A DNA stretch of 64,000 nucleotides from Planctomycetota bacterium (GCA_021604805.1 BQJR01000002.1:890665-954664); one strand, 5' to 3'. Shown: positions 1 to 12,043, counted from the first letter of the stretch. The notes: generated by a model from the sequence alone, not told the origin. A program made the numbers and translations.

Positions 1-98
1 CGGCCGTGGGAACGCGGTGCGCCGATGAAGGCTCGGCTCCGGGCTTTGACGTGCTCGCAAGTCCGGAAGACACAAGATCTTACACGGTCCCGACCGCG

Positions 99-127
99 TT
101 GAAACAATGGCTCGAATCTGCGAGAAT
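99..127 (+). promoter_or_regulatory. Candidate sigma-70-type promoter of gyrA
   Basis: TTGAAA (99-104) and GAGAAT (122-127) are separated by exactly 17 bases, giving 4-5 of 6 and 4 of 6 matches to the housekeeping hexamers. Transcription would start near 134 and leave a leader of about 65 bases before the gyrA ATG. The remaining bases 1-198 show no convincing gene: a 66-codon frame at 6-206 has no recognisable features and runs into gyrA. Confidence 0.4.
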
Positions 128-198
128 CGCTGGGTCGCTCGGAGCCCGGAAACGGAGGCCTCGGCGAGCCGTCGGTCCCGCAACGGAAAGACCCATCC

Positions 199-2762
<2,564 letters not shown>

Positions 2763-2766
<4 letters not shown>

Positions 2767-4025
2767 CCGACACACCGTCCGACATCCGCCTCGCGAGCAT
2801 CCCTGAGGTGCTCGAAGACCTCGCCGCCGGCCGGATGATCATCCTGGTCGACGACGAAGATCGTGAGAACGAGGGCGATCTCGTGTGTCTCGCGGAAACG
2901 ATCACGCCCGAAGCCGTGAACTTCATGGCGCGCTACGGGCGCGGGCTGATCTGCCTGCCGATGGAGAAGGAAATCGCCGACCGGCTCGAGTTGCCGCCGC
3001 AGGTGGAGCGCAACGAGTCGCCGATGGGCACTGCCTTCACCGTGTCGATTGAGGCGCGCACGGGCGTCACCACGGGCATCTCGGCGGCCGATCGCGCGCG
3101 CACCATCGCCGTGGCGGCCGACCCCGAGAGCGTGGCGCGCGATCTCGTGCGTCCGGGACACATCTTCCCGTTGCGCGCGCACACCGGCGGCGTGCTGCGG
3201 CGCGCTGGGCAGACCGAAGGCGCGGTCGACCTCGCGCGGCTCGCCGGTCGTCGTCCGATCGGCGTGATCTGCGAGATCATGAACGACGACGGCAGCATGT
3301 CGCGTATGCCCGAGCTGGTCGAGTTCGCGAAGCGGCACGAGCTCAAGATCGCATCGGTGGCGGACATCATCGCGCACCGCCGTCGCAACGAGCGCCTGGT
3401 GCAGCACGTGGTCTCCGTCGACCTGCCCACCAAGCACGGTGACTTCCGCTGCCACCTCTACCGCAGCACCGAAGACGGCAGCGAGCACGTGGCCATGAGT
3501 GTCGGCGGCATCGAGCCGGCCACCCAGGACGGCCTGAGCGACGACGTGCTCGTGCGTGTGCACAGCGAATGCCTCACCGGCGACGTGCTGGGTTCCCTGC
3601 GCTGCGACTGCGGCGAGCAGCTCGACGCGGCGCTCGCGGCTGTCGCGAAAGCCGGCCAGGGCGTCGTGCTCTACATGCGCGCGCAGGAAGGCCGCGGGAT
3701 CGGCCTCGCGAACAAGATGAAGGCCTACCACCTTCAGCAGACCAAGGGGCTCGACACGGTGGAGGCGAACGAGGCGCTCGGCTTGCCGATCGACGTGCGC
3801 GACTACGGCGTCGGCGCGCAGATCTTGCGCGACCTCGGTTTGCGTCGCCTGCGCTTGCTCACGAACAACCCGGCGAAGTACCACGCCATGCGCGGCTACG
3901 GTCTGGAGATCACCGAGCGCGTCTCGCTCCAGGCGATCCCGGGGCATCACAACGAGGCTTACCTGCGTGCCAAGCGCGACAAGATGGGTCACGACCTCGA
4001 CCTGCCTCCGGGCTCCACGAGCTGA
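2763..4025 (+). CDS. ribBA: Bifunctional DHBP synthase / GTP cyclohydrolase II
   Basis: This fused enzyme catalyses the two entry reactions of riboflavin synthesis: ribulose 5-phosphate to 3,4-dihydroxy-2-butanone 4-phosphate, and GTP to the diaminopyrimidine intermediate. The N-terminal half (about 1-200) holds the RibB acidic motif [11 protein letters not shown] and the [10 protein letters not shown] stretch. The C-terminal half holds the RibA zinc-site cysteines in [18 protein letters not shown], the QEGRGIGL loop and a DYGVGAQIL segment. At 420 residues it is the usual size for the fusion. It starts with GTG inside the gyrA stop codon. No FMN riboswitch fits between the two genes, so supply is not obviously controlled here. 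Confidence 0.96.
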
Positions 4026-4056
4026 GCGTCGGCCCTCGCGCGCCCACGCGATTCCT

Positions 4057-4087
4057 GGCCCCGAGGGGGGCAGTCCCTCCTTGGGCC
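4057..4087 (+). terminator. Hairpin downstream of ribBA
   Basis: GGCCC (4057-4061) pairs with GGGCC (4083-4087), and inside it GAGGG (4063-4067) pairs with CCCTC (4075-4079), with a small bulge. There is no T-tract, so it may stop transcription weakly or serve as a 3' stability element. It lies in the 213-base gap before the sigma-factor gene. Confidence 0.35.
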
Positions 4088-4238
4088 GAAGCACGAATTG
4101 AAGTGACAACGCTGTGTTTCAGGGCTGTTCTCGCCAGCTGCGCCGGCTGCGGCCACGGTCGCGCCGAGCGTCTCCCGTGAGCTCGGGGAAGGGCGCGGCC
4201 ATCGATCTCGTCGAAGCGCCCCCGGCACGGAGTTTGGA

Positions 4239-4796
4239 ATGAACGAGGACGACCGCCGCCTCGTCGCCCGACTCCGGCTCGGCGATGAGGACGCCTTCCG
4301 TGAGTTCGTCGAGACCTATCAAGAGCGCATCCTGCACGTGGTCAGCCGCGTGGCAGGTGGGCGCTCCGACGCGGAAGACCTGGCGCAGGAGAGCTTCCTC
4401 AAGGCCTTCGGCGCCATCGATCGCTTCAAGGGCAACTCGGCGCTCTACACCTGGCTCTACCGGATTGCCGTCAACACCGCGCGCGATTGGTTGGCGCACC
4501 GACGGCGGCGTCCCGCCGTCTCCTTGGATGCCTTCCCCACCGGCAGCGTGGATCCCAGCGATCCCCACGACGGGCCATCCGAGAGCGCGCGCCGCGAAGA
4601 ACTCGGCCGCACCGTTCGCGACGCGCTCGAGCAGTTGCCCGAGCCGTTCCGCAGCACTCTCTCCCTGCGCGAGCTCGAAGGGCGCACCTACGAGGACGTC
4701 GCTCAGATCCTGGGCGTCTCACTGGGCACCGTCGAATCACGCATCTTCCGCGCGCGCTGCAAACTGCGCGCGATCCTCGAGGAGGACCCACGATGA
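4239..4796 (+). CDS. ECF RNA polymerase sigma factor (RpoE-like)
   Basis: This 185-residue sigma factor has only regions 2 and 4, as expected for the extracytoplasmic-function group. Region 2 spans about 10-90 and contains the DAEDLAQESFLKAF core helix and a TWLYRIAVNTARDWL segment. A variable acidic linker follows. Region 4 (about 125-180) has the ELEGRTYEDVAQILGVS helix-turn-helix and ends GTVESRIFRARCKLR. It would recruit core polymerase to stress or envelope promoters. Its stop overlaps the next gene's ATG (ATGA), and that gene looks like its anti-sigma factor, so the pair is probably one regulatory unit. The regulon cannot be read from this window. Confidence 0.92.
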   Translation: MNEDDRRLVARLRLGDEDAFREFVETYQERILHVVSRVAGGRSDAEDLAQESFLKAFGAIDRFKGNSALYTWLYRIAVNTARDWLAHRRRRPAVSLDAFPTGSVDPSDPHDGPSESARREELGRTVRDALEQLPEPFRSTLSLRELEGRTYEDVAQILGVSLGTVESRIFRARCKLRAILEEDPR

Positions 4797-5407
4797 GTCC
4801 CCCTGATCCCCACCAAGATCCTCAGCACGAAGACTTCGCCGGTGTCGCCCACCTCAGCGGGCAAGAGGCGATCACCGACGAGCTCTGTCTGTTCGTGCAC
4901 TCGTTGCGCCTCGACGACCGCCCGGTGCCCGCCGAGCTCGCCGCTCGGGTGGATGCGCACGTGGCCGCGAGCGCCGAGCTCCAGCGCGCCGTCCGCGGGC
5001 TCAGCAACGATCACGAGCTGCTCTCGCGCGGCCCGGAGTACGAGGTGCCCGAAGGCTTCGCGGAGCGTGTGCTCAAGGCTCTCAAGGCTCGTGTCAGGAC
5101 CCAGCCCGCGCGTCGCCCGGGCCTCGTGCGTTTCGCGGCCGCCGCCGCGCTGCTGCTCGGGCTCAGCCTCGTCTGGGATCTCAGCCATCCCGCCGACGTG
5201 CTCGCTGACCCCGACACCGCCACCGGCCGCTGGATCGCCGACGATCTGCGTCCCGACCCCTTCGGCCCGCTGCAGATCGAGGCCGCGCTGCGCAAACAGC
5301 TCCCCGGCCCGCTCGACGCCCCGCTGACCGCCTCCGGCACCTCCATGCCCGCCCCCGGCACCTCCAGGAGTGAAGCCTCCGGCGGCGAAGTCTCGGAGCA
5401 GCGTTGA
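4793..5407 (+). CDS. Predicted single-span anti-sigma factor
   Basis: The 204-residue protein has a soluble acidic N-terminal part, one hydrophobic helix at roughly 105-122 (RFAAAAALLLGLSLVWDL) and a Pro/Ser/Gly-rich outer tail. That layout is typical of membrane anti-sigma factors that hold an ECF sigma at the membrane. No zinc-binding HxxxCxxC motif is visible, so it is not a classic ZAS-type protein. The assignment rests on the 4-base overlap with the sigma gene plus topology. The ribosome-binding site GGAGGA at 4781-4786 supports the ATG. It could be an unrelated inner-membrane protein, but position makes a regulator most likely. Confidence 0.65.
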   Translation: MSPPDPHQDPQHEDFAGVAHLSGQEAITDELCLFVHSLRLDDRPVPAELAARVDAHVAASAELQRAVRGLSNDHELLSRGPEYEVPEGFAERVLKALKARVRTQPARRPGLVRFAAAAALLLGLSLVWDLSHPADVLADPDTATGRWIADDLRPDPFGPLQIEAALRKQLPGPLDAPLTASGTSMPAPGTSRSEASGGEVSEQR

Positions 5408-5736
5408 TGAGTCGTAGCGCGGCGCTCTGGTTCGGATTGGCGGCGCTCTTCGCGGGCCTCCTGATCGGGCGCATGTTCCCGAGCGGCGCCGAGCTCGCGC
5501 GCGAAGACTCCTATCTCCAGCGCCTCGCAGACGAGCTATCGCTCTCTCCCGCACAGATCGCTCAGGTGGAGGCTCTGCTGCGCGACGAGGACCGCGCCGT
5601 GCAGCTGCTCGTGGAGCGCGCGCGCGAAGATCTCGCCGGTCCGGTGGCCGAGCACCGCCAGCGCACCGAGGATTCGCTGCGCGCGGTGCTCGAGTCCGAG
5701 CAACTTCAACTCTACGACGATCTCGTCCAGCGTTGA
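5407..5736 (+). CDS. Small membrane-anchored Spy/CpxP-like protein
   Basis: A 109-residue protein with an N-terminal hydrophobic anchor (about 4-20) followed by a helical, charged region containing LSLSPAQIAQVEALLRDED and a second long helix. This pattern of anchor plus helical hairpin, with an LSPAQ-type turn, resembles the periplasmic heavy-metal-sensor/Spy family, whose members bind metals or unfolded proteins outside the inner membrane. The ATG overlaps the preceding stop by one base (TGATG); a TTG three bases earlier is also possible. With the sigma and anti-sigma genes it forms a compact three-gene cluster, suggesting it senses envelope state (inference). Confidence 0.6.
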   Translation: MSRSAALWFGLAALFAGLLIGRMFPSGAELAREDSYLQRLADELSLSPAQIAQVEALLRDEDRAVQLLVERAREDLAGPVAEHRQRTEDSLRAVLESEQLQLYDDLVQR

Positions 5737-5738
5737 CC

Positions 5739-5753
5739 GGGGTCGCCGACCCC
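5739..5753 (+). terminator. Short perfect hairpin after the sigma cluster
   Basis: GGGGTC (5739-5744) and GACCCC (5748-5753) form a 6-bp stem with a GCC loop just behind the stop codon at 5734-5736. No T-run follows. It may partly end the sigma/anti-sigma transcript before the pilus-like genes. Confidence 0.3.
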
Positions 5754-5793
5754 CTACGATCAACACCTCGATCACCTCACGTCGGATCCCTTC

Positions 5794-7440
5794 ATGGCTA
5801 GTCAGCTCGCTCTCGACTACGGCGCTCACCGCGTGCGGCTCATGGAGTTCGACGGCTCCGCGCGCAAACTGCGCGTGCTCAAGGTCGTGGACGTGGACCT
5901 GCGCGTCGCCGCCTCCGACGACGAGGACAGCGAACCCGGCGACCTGAAGGCCGAGCTCGTCGGCAACGCCGCGGACAAGGCGCGCCTCACCGTCGAACCT
6001 TCAGTGATGACGCTCGACGCGGGCTCGGCGCTCTTCCGCGAGTTCGACCTGCCGTTCACGAACGACGATCAGATCAACAAGGTCGTGCGCTTCGAGGCCG
6101 AGAGCCACATTCCGCTCGATGTCGACGACGTGGTGCAGCACCACCACGTGCTGCGCAAGTCGCGCGAGAAGAGCCACATCCTCACGGTGGCCGTCAAGAA
6201 AGACGAGCTGCTCGACCGCCTCGACATCCTCGAGGCCGCTGACATCGACCCGATGCTCGTCGACCTCGATGTGTTCGCGCTCTTCAACGCGCTCAAGGTC
6301 ACCGGGGTCGCCGACGAAGCCGGCGTGCAAGTCGTGCTCGACCTGCGCGAGGATGCCACCAGCGTGCTCTTCCTGGTCGATGCGGAGCTCTTCGCGGTGC
6401 GCCAGTTGCGGCTCGGCCTGCACGGCATCGTGGGTGGCGACGAGCTCGGCGCTTCGGCCGCCGAGCGCATGGAGGGCGACGCCATCGAAGCGCGCTCCCA
6501 CGACTTCCTCACGAAGCTCAAGCGCGAGCTGCGTCGCACGCTCACCACGCTGCCGAACCTGGGCGACGTGGAAAGCGTGCACCTGTGTGGATCAGGCGCT
6601 GCCGTGAAGGGTTTGCCCGAAGCCGCCGAGGAACTCTTCAAGGTCCGCGCCACGCCGCTGAACCTGCTCGAACGCGTCGATCACAAGCTCTCGAATGAAG
6701 AGGTCGCGCTCTACGGGCCCGACATCGGCGTGGCGCTCGGCGCGGCCTACAAGTTGTTGGGCAGCGACGCGCTGCGCGCCGACTTCCGTCAGGATGAATG
6801 CGCTTACACGCGCAAGTTCGACCAGGTGAAGTCGCCGCTCATCGCGCTCTCCTTCTTGCTGTTCCTGGTTGTGGCGCTCACCGGCATCGACACCTACAAG
6901 CGCCGCGACCGCGTGCTCGAGGACTTCCGCGCGATCTTCGAGCAAGCGGAGGTGCAAGTCGGCGACCTGGCGGAGATGACCAAGGAAGAGCTCTCGGTCG
7001 TGTGGCGCGGCTTCGACTCCATGCCCGACCAAGTGCGCGCGCTGCACTCGCACGTGGACACCATGCGCGACGACCGCGAGCAAACCCTCGGGCGCGGCGA
7101 GAAGATCCCGGCGCTGCCCTCGGCGCTCGCAGTCTGGATCCAGTTCTCCGACCTCGTGCTCGCCAACGAAGAAGAGCTCGGCCGCTTCTGGATGAGCCGT
7201 CTCGACATCTCGGTGGACGGCAACCGGCCGTCGCTCAAGGTCGCGGGCACGCTCGAGAGCGCCAAGCTCTACAACCACCTGATCAACATGCTCGAAGAAG
7301 ACGCGCTCTTCGTCGAGGTCACACCAGGCGGCACCCAACCCACCGATGAAGGCTTCACGCAGTTCAGTGAAACCGTAGCCAGCATCGACCTCGAGGTGCT
7401 CCAAGAACGAGTGCGGTCCGCGCTGGAGAAGTCGCTTTGA
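5794..7440 (+). CDS. PilM-PilN-like type IV pilus / GspL-like assembly protein
   Basis: The 548-residue protein begins with an actin-like ATPase fold of the PilM type (about 1-330): LALDYGAHRVRLMEF at the start, FEAESHIPLDVDDVV, and a late phosphate-loop-like segment HLCGSGAAVKGLPE. A single membrane helix follows at about 348-365 (ALSFLLFLVVALTG), then a roughly 180-residue outer domain with coiled-coil character. The order cytoplasmic actin-like domain, one membrane span, periplasmic domain matches GspL or a PilM-PilN fusion, which forms the inner-membrane platform of type IV pili or type II secretion. The next gene overlaps by four bases and looks like the PilO/GspM partner. No secretin, pilin or motor ATPase gene lies in the window. 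Confidence 0.72.
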   Translation: MASQLALDYGAHRVRLMEFDGSARKLRVLKVVDVDLRVAASDDEDSEPGDLKAELVGNAADKARLTVEPSVMTLDAGSALFREFDLPFTNDDQINKVVRFEAESHIPLDVDDVVQHHHVLRKSREKSHILTVAVKKDELLDRLDILEAADIDPMLVDLDVFALFNALKVTGVADEAGVQVVLDLREDATSVLFLVDAELFAVRQLRLGLHGIVGGDELGASAAERMEGDAIEARSHDFLTKLKRELRRTLTTLPNLGDVESVHLCGSGAAVKGLPEAAEELFKVRATPLNLLERVDHKLSNEEVALYGPDIGVALGAAYKLLGSDALRADFRQDECAYTRKFDQVKSPLIALSFLLFLVVALTGIDTYKRRDRVLEDFRAIFEQAEVQVGDLAEMTKEELSVVWRGFDSMPDQVRALHSHVDTMRDDREQTLGRGEKIPALPSALAVWIQFSDLVLANEEELGRFWMSRLDISVDGNRPSLKVAGTLESAKLYNHLINMLEEDALFVEVTPGGTQPTDEGFTQFSETVASIDLEVLQERVRSALEKSL

Positions 7441-7961
7441 AGATCCAATGGGACTTCGAGAAGGTGCTGCTCGCCGTGATGGGGCTGTTGATCCTCACGG
7501 GTCTCGGCTTCACCTGGTTCTGGAACAGTGACCTCAAGGAACTCGAGCGGCGTATGCCCGCCGCCGAGCGTCAGTTGGCCGACATCGGTCGCTGGACCTT
7601 CGAGATCGACGAGCTCGATCGCGTGATCGCCGATGAGCCCTTCGCTCAGGGCACCACCGGTTTCGAGTACCTCGAGCGTCAGATGGTCCAGAGCCACATC
7701 GGCAAGAAGTTCCGCATGGACGTGAGCAACGGCGACACGACCCCCGTGTACCGCGATCAGGTCTATTCGCTGCGTCCCAAAGAGAACCGCGACGCCTTCA
7801 CCCGCCAGCAGATCGCGCATTTCCTGATCTTCATCGAGCTCAACACGCGCCGGATGACGGTCACGAAGCTGCGCCTCGACCTCGCCGCCGGCCGCGGGTC
7901 CGGCCCGGACGACTGGAAACCGATCGTCGAGGTCACGGACCGTTCGGCCGTGAAGCTCTAA
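7437..7961 (+). CDS. PilO/GspM-like inner-membrane protein
   Basis: A 174-residue protein with an N-terminal membrane helix (about 9-28, LLAVMGLLILTGLGFTWFW), a short coiled coil (LERRMPAAERQLADI) and a compact outer domain. This is the usual architecture of PilO/GspM, which pairs with the PilN/GspL outer domain. Sequence similarity by eye is weak, so the call leans on topology and the TTGA overlap with the preceding PilM-like gene. The TTG start at 7437 is chosen because it forms that overlap; no in-frame ATG lies near the start. It could be a lineage-specific partner of the PilM-like protein. Confidence 0.55.
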   Translation: MKIQWDFEKVLLAVMGLLILTGLGFTWFWNSDLKELERRMPAAERQLADIGRWTFEIDELDRVIADEPFAQGTTGFEYLERQMVQSHIGKKFRMDVSNGDTTPVYRDQVYSLRPKENRDAFTRQQIAHFLIFIELNTRRMTVTKLRLDLAAGRGSGPDDWKPIVEVTDRSAVKL

Positions 7962-7970
7962 GGCCGCGGA

Positions 7971-8017
7971 CCCCAGGTGGTCGACAGGGAGCGTTGATCG
8001 CTCCCGGTCTCCTGGGG
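7971..8017 (+). promoter_or_regulatory. Nested RNA hairpin covering the sensor-kinase ribosome-binding region
   Basis: An inner perfect 7-bp stem, GGGAGCG (7987-7993) with CGCTCCC (7999-8005), has a TTGAT loop. It sits inside an outer 7-bp stem, CCCCAGG (7971-7977) with CCTGGGG (8011-8017). The GGGG of the outer stem is the only Shine-Dalgarno-like sequence before the ATG at 8024. The fold could hide the ribosome-binding site, or act as a weak terminator for the pilus-like pair; there is no T-tract. Confidence 0.45.
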
Positions 8018-8023
8018 ACCCCG

Positions 8024-10909
8024 ATGGCCCGCTCCACGTCCAACCCCGATTCGAAACCGAACCTCGGCCCCGCCAAGATGCTGGGCGCCGCGATGGCGTT
8101 CATCGGCGGCTCCGTGCTGCTCAGCTGGTACCTGAGCTCGTTGGAGCTCGTGACCGAGCCGGCGCTCTGGGTCGTGATGCAATGGAGCACCGCGTTGGGC
8201 TTCGTGCTCACCGGCCTCGCTGTGGTCGCGCACTGCGCGCGGCGTCGGCGTACGGCGTTGATGCTCGGCGGTGGTGCTGCCGGCTTGGGTTCGATCGCGC
8301 TCGCCGAACAACTGCTGACCGCGGGCGGTTCGTCGGTGGTGCTCTTCAAGGGCGGCATGGCGGCCGGCACCGCGCTGAGCTTCGCGCTGGCTGGCGGCAT
8401 GATCCTCGTGTTCAGCATCCCGCGCACGCGGCGCAGTTGGCGCGACGCAACCACTGTCGTGATGGCCTCGGCGCTCGCTGCAGCGGGCTTCGTCGGGTTG
8501 CTCGGGCGCATCCTCGACGCAGATCGTCCCACCTCGTGGTCCGCACTCTCGGGCATGGAGATCCACACGGCGCTCGCGTTCATGGGCCTCGGCATCGCCT
8601 TCTTCACGATGCTCGGGCACTTCCGCGACGGCCTGATGGACCAGCGCATCCCGCGCTGGGCTTCCTGGGCGGCCGGTCTCGGCGTGGGCGTGCTCATCGT
8701 GGGCATCTGGCACGGCCTGACGTCGAGCGAACAGCGCCTGCGCGACTCGGCCATCGCGCGCACGCACGAGGCCACCCTCGTGCACGCCAACAAGATGCTC
8801 CAAGACCATCAGCGCGACGTGCTCCGCCTCGGGACGCTTTGGAGTCGCTCCTCAGCCAGCGAGCGCGTGCGCATGAACGCCGAGGAAGAGGTCTTCGTCG
8901 AGGACTTCCCCGCGCTTCGTCGCCTGGTTTGGTTCGCGGCGGACGGCTCGGAGCACCCGCTTTGGTCGGCCGCCGACGTGAGCCCGGACGGCATCGTCTC
9001 GCAGCTCGGTGGGAACGCCGCGCTCGAGCGTTCGAGGCGCACAGGTCGGCTCGCGATCAGCGAACCCTCGGTGACCGACTCGGGCCAGAAGTCGCTCTTC
9101 GTGTCGCTTCCCGTGCGGCGCGACGAACTCGCGCTGGGTGAACTGCTGCTCGAGCACGACCTGAGCGAGTTCTTCGGTGAGATCTTCGGCCGCAGCAACA
9201 CGGCGGCTTTCGCCGTGGAGCTCGCCACCGAGGGTGGGCACGTGTTCTATCGCTCGCACCCCACCGAGAGCTCCCCGCTCGCGGCGAACAGCGCCAGCAA
9301 GGATCACGCCGGCGCCGAGCAGCAGATCGCTTTTGGTGATCGCATCTGGACCATCCGCGGCGCCAGTGACGGGCGCTGGCTCGCCGGTCGCCGCAGCACC
9401 GCGAACACCTTGCTGCTCTGGGTGGGCTTGTTCCTTGCAGTCGCGATCGCCTTCGTGGTGCGCAAGTCGGAGCTGTTGCGCGACAAGGCCGCATCGCTGG
9501 AAGTCGCGAACGGCGAGGTCGAAACCAACTCCGAGGCGCTGGCGCTGGCCAACCGCTCACTCGAACAGCAGCGCGACAGTCTGCGCCGCACCGAAGACCA
9601 GCTGCGTCGTGCGGCGCGCGAGAAGCGTCGCGTGCTCGACTCGCTCTCGGCCTTCCTGATCGGCGTGGACCACGAGGGCATCGTCACCGAGTGGAACTAC
9701 GTGTCGAGCGAACTGCTCGGATTGCGCAGCTCCGAGACGCTGGGTCGTCGCTTCGAAGACCTGGATCTGAACTGGGATCGTGAGTCGGTGCGCGACGCGG
9801 TGCGCGAGTGCTTGGCCTCCGGCCGGCGCGTGGCGCGCGACAACTACGCGATCGGCATGCCGACCGGCAGCGAGGACCGCGTGGTGAGCTTCACGGTGAA
9901 CCCCACGCTCGACCAGGTGCGTCGCGGCTTCGCGATCATCGGCAGCGACGTCACCGAGCGACAGTTGCTCGAGATGCAGCTGCACCATGCGCAGAAGCTC
10001 GAGTCGGTGGGCACGCTAGCCGCGGGCATCGCGCACGAGATCAACACGCCGATGCAGTTCGTCGGCGACAACGTGCGCTTCCTCTCGCAGTCCGTCGGAC
10101 CGATCACCGACACACTGAAGAAGGTGCGCGACATGCTCGCCGACGCGCCCGCCACGCCGGCGGACGCCAGCGCGGGAAGCGACGCCGCCACGAGCGGCGA
10201 GCCCTCCGACGCCGTGCCCGCCCCGTCGATCGACATGGCCGCCATGCGCAACGAGGTGAAGCTCGCCGTGGAAGACCTCGACGTGGACTTCATGGCCGAG
10301 GAGTTCCCCATGGCGCTGGAGGAAACCCTCGAAGGCATCGAGCGCGTGACCACCATCGTGCGCGCCATGAAGGACTTCAGTCACCCGGGCACCGAAGGCT
10401 GCGCCTCGGCCAACCTCAACCAGGCCATCGAGACCACGCTCGCCGTGGCGCGCAACGAGTACAAGTACCACGCCAAGGTCGAGACCGACTTCGGCGACCT
10501 CCCGCAGGTCCAGTGCTGGGTCGCCGATCTCAATCAGGTGTTCCTCAACCTCCTGGTGAATGCCACGCACGCGATCCGCGACAAGCTCGGCGAACACTCC
10601 ACCGAGCAAGGCACGATCACGATCAGCACGCGCCGCGACGGCGACAGCGTGGAGGTGCGCGTGGCCGACACCGGCGGCGGCATCCCCGAATCCGCGCAGC
10701 AGAAGATCTTCGACCAGTTCTTCACCACGAAGAGCGTCGGGCGCGGCACGGGCCTCGGTCTGGCGATCGCGCGCGCTGTCGTGGTGGATCGTCACGGCGG
10801 CACGCTCGACTTCGAAACCGAAGAGGGCGTCGGCACGACTTTCATCGTGCGCATCCCGATCGAGCGAGACCTCACCGAGGCAGATGATGAAGCGCATCCT
10901 GTTTGTTGA
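8024..10909 (+). CDS. Multi-span membrane PAS sensor histidine kinase
   Basis: This 961-residue kinase has about seven hydrophobic helices in the first 240 residues, then an extracytoplasmic sensor-like domain (about 240-460) and another membrane helix ([19 protein letters not shown]). A coiled coil and a PAS domain (about 540-650) follow. The transmitter has the H-box [12 protein letters not shown] with H671 as phosphorylated histidine, a Pro/Ala/Ser-rich insert, the N-box [13 protein letters not shown], and the G-boxes [11 protein letters not shown] and [19 protein letters not shown]-type kinases usually act with stand-alone receivers, and two receiver genes follow. The ATG at 8024 is preferred: a TTG at 7994 lies in the loop of an upstream hairpin. 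The stop overlaps the next gene by 26 bases. Confidence 0.92.
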   Translation: MARSTSNPDSKPNLGPAKMLGAAMAFIGGSVLLSWYLSSLELVTEPALWVVMQWSTALGFVLTGLAVVAHCARRRRTALMLGGGAAGLGSIALAEQLLTAGGSSVVLFKGGMAAGTALSFALAGGMILVFSIPRTRRSWRDATTVVMASALAAAGFVGLLGRILDADRPTSWSALSGMEIHTALAFMGLGIAFFTMLGHFRDGLMDQRIPRWASWAAGLGVGVLIVGIWHGLTSSEQRLRDSAIARTHEATLVHANKMLQDHQRDVLRLGTLWSRSSASERVRMNAEEEVFVEDFPALRRLVWFAADGSEHPLWSAADVSPDGIVSQLGGNAALERSRRTGRLAISEPSVTDSGQKSLFVSLPVRRDELALGELLLEHDLSEFFGEIFGRSNTAAFAVELATEGGHVFYRSHPTESSPLAANSASKDHAGAEQQIAFGDRIWTIRGASDGRWLAGRRSTANTLLLWVGLFLAVAIAFVVRKSELLRDKAASLEVANGEVETNSEALALANRSLEQQRDSLRRTEDQLRRAAREKRRVLDSLSAFLIGVDHEGIVTEWNYVSSELLGLRSSETLGRRFEDLDLNWDRESVRDAVRECLASGRRVARDNYAIGMPTGSEDRVVSFTVNPTLDQVRRGFAIIGSDVTERQLLEMQLHHAQKLESVGTLAAGIAHEINTPMQFVGDNVRFLSQSVGPITDTLKKVRDMLADAPATPADASAGSDAATSGEPSDAVPAPSIDMAAMRNEVKLAVEDLDVDFMAEEFPMALEETLEGIERVTTIVRAMKDFSHPGTEGCASANLNQAIETTLAVARNEYKYHAKVETDFGDLPQVQCWVADLNQVFLNLLVNATHAIRDKLGEHSTEQGTITISTRRDGDSVEVRVADTGGGIPESAQQKIFDQFFTTKSVGRGTGLGLAIARAVVVDRHGGTLDFETEEGVGTTFIVRIPIERDLTEADDEAHPVC

Positions 10910-11939
10910 CGACGACGCGCGTGTGCTGAGCGGCCTGCGCCGCCAGATGCGCGCGCACCGTGCTGAGTGGGAGATGAACTTCGCGCCCGGCGGGCCCGAG
11001 GCCTTGCTCGAGCTCGCCAGCGGCGCTTTCGACGTGGTCGTGAGCGACATGTGCATGCCCGTCGTGGACGGCGCCCAAGTGCTCGCCCACGTGGCCAACG
11101 ACCAGCCGCGCGCCGCGCGCTTGGTGCTCTCGGGCAACGCCTCGGAAGCGCGCATGCGTCTCGCCACGAGCTGCGCACACCGCTACTTGCACAAGCCCTG
11201 CCCCGCCGACGTGCTCGAGCTCGAGATCACGCAAGCGCTGAGCATGCGCGCGCTGCTCGACGAGCTGAGTGACGATCGTTGCGAGCAGATCTGGGCGCGT
11301 CCGCCCGGTTTCATGGACGAGTGCGAAGCCGTGCTCGAGGCTCTCAACCTCGAACCCGCCAGCGTGACCGACGACGTGATCACCATGCTGCGCGACGACG
11401 ACGAGCTGCGCCAACGCGTCGCGCAAGCCGCCTCGGGTCTGCACCCGCAAACGCTGCGCGGCGACTCACGCATCCAGCAGGTGAGCAGCGTGCTCGGCGC
11501 TCGCGGCGTGCTCGGCGCGATCATGGCCGTGCGCTTCCTCGACAACTTCTCGGGCGGCAGCCCGGAGGCCTGGCACGGCGCGCTGCGACTCGCGGTGCGC
11601 GCCGGGCAGATCGCGCGCGACGAGAACCTCACGTCGGACGCCATCTCCGATGCACTCGTGGCCGGCTTGCTCTTCCACCTCGTGGAGGGCGAAGGCGACG
11701 AGCGTCGCCTCGACGCGCTGTCCTACTTGCTGCCCACGTGGGGCTTCGACGAAGGCGTCGTGACTGCGCTCACCATCGCCCCGCGTCGCAGCGAAGCCGA
11801 AGCCGCCAAGGTCGACGCCGGCACCGCGCTCATCGCCGCGCGCTTCGCCGCCGGAGACCCGAGCCAAGACAGCCTCGCCACGCATCTTCGAGCCGCCGGC
11901 TGGCTCGAACGCGTCGAGCGCAGCGGCCCATTGGCCTGA
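10884..11939 (+). CDS. Response regulator with receiver and HDOD-like output domain
   Basis: The 351-residue protein starts with a receiver domain (about 1-120): acidic pocket FVDDDAR, phosphoacceptor D55 in VVVSDMCMP, and the conserved lysine in YLHKPCPAD. The remaining 230 residues are helical and carry a segment, ARGVLGAIMAVRFLDNF, resembling HDOD domains, which are signalling relatives of HD phosphohydrolases without their metal ligands. The start lies 26 bases inside the kinase gene, so the kinase is the obvious phosphodonor. Two adjacent ATG codons (10884 and 10887) are possible starts. The HDOD call is less certain than the receiver. Confidence 0.82.
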   Translation: MMKRILFVDDDARVLSGLRRQMRAHRAEWEMNFAPGGPEALLELASGAFDVVVSDMCMPVVDGAQVLAHVANDQPRAARLVLSGNASEARMRLATSCAHRYLHKPCPADVLELEITQALSMRALLDELSDDRCEQIWARPPGFMDECEAVLEALNLEPASVTDDVITMLRDDDELRQRVAQAASGLHPQTLRGDSRIQQVSSVLGARGVLGAIMAVRFLDNFSGGSPEAWHGALRLAVRAGQIARDENLTSDAISDALVAGLLFHLVEGEGDERRLDALSYLLPTWGFDEGVVTALTIAPRRSEAEAAKVDAGTALIAARFAAGDPSQDSLATHLRAAGWLERVERSGPLA

Positions 11940-11991
11940 CTGTCGTGCAGAGAACCACAGCACACAACTGATCCAGAACTGGCCCCAAGGT

Positions 11992-12019
11992 CACTGCCGC
12001 ACGCGGCCGATAGGCAGTG
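11992..12019 (+). terminator. Hairpin between the two receiver genes
   Basis: CACTGCC (11992-11998) pairs perfectly with GGCAGTG (12013-12019) across a 14-base loop. It lies 25 bases before the ATG of the next receiver gene and has no T-tract. It could be an attenuator or an mRNA-processing element. It also covers a GTG at 12017 that would otherwise be an upstream start. Confidence 0.3.
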
Positions 12020-12043
12020 TCACGCCCCGAACGAGATGTCGTC

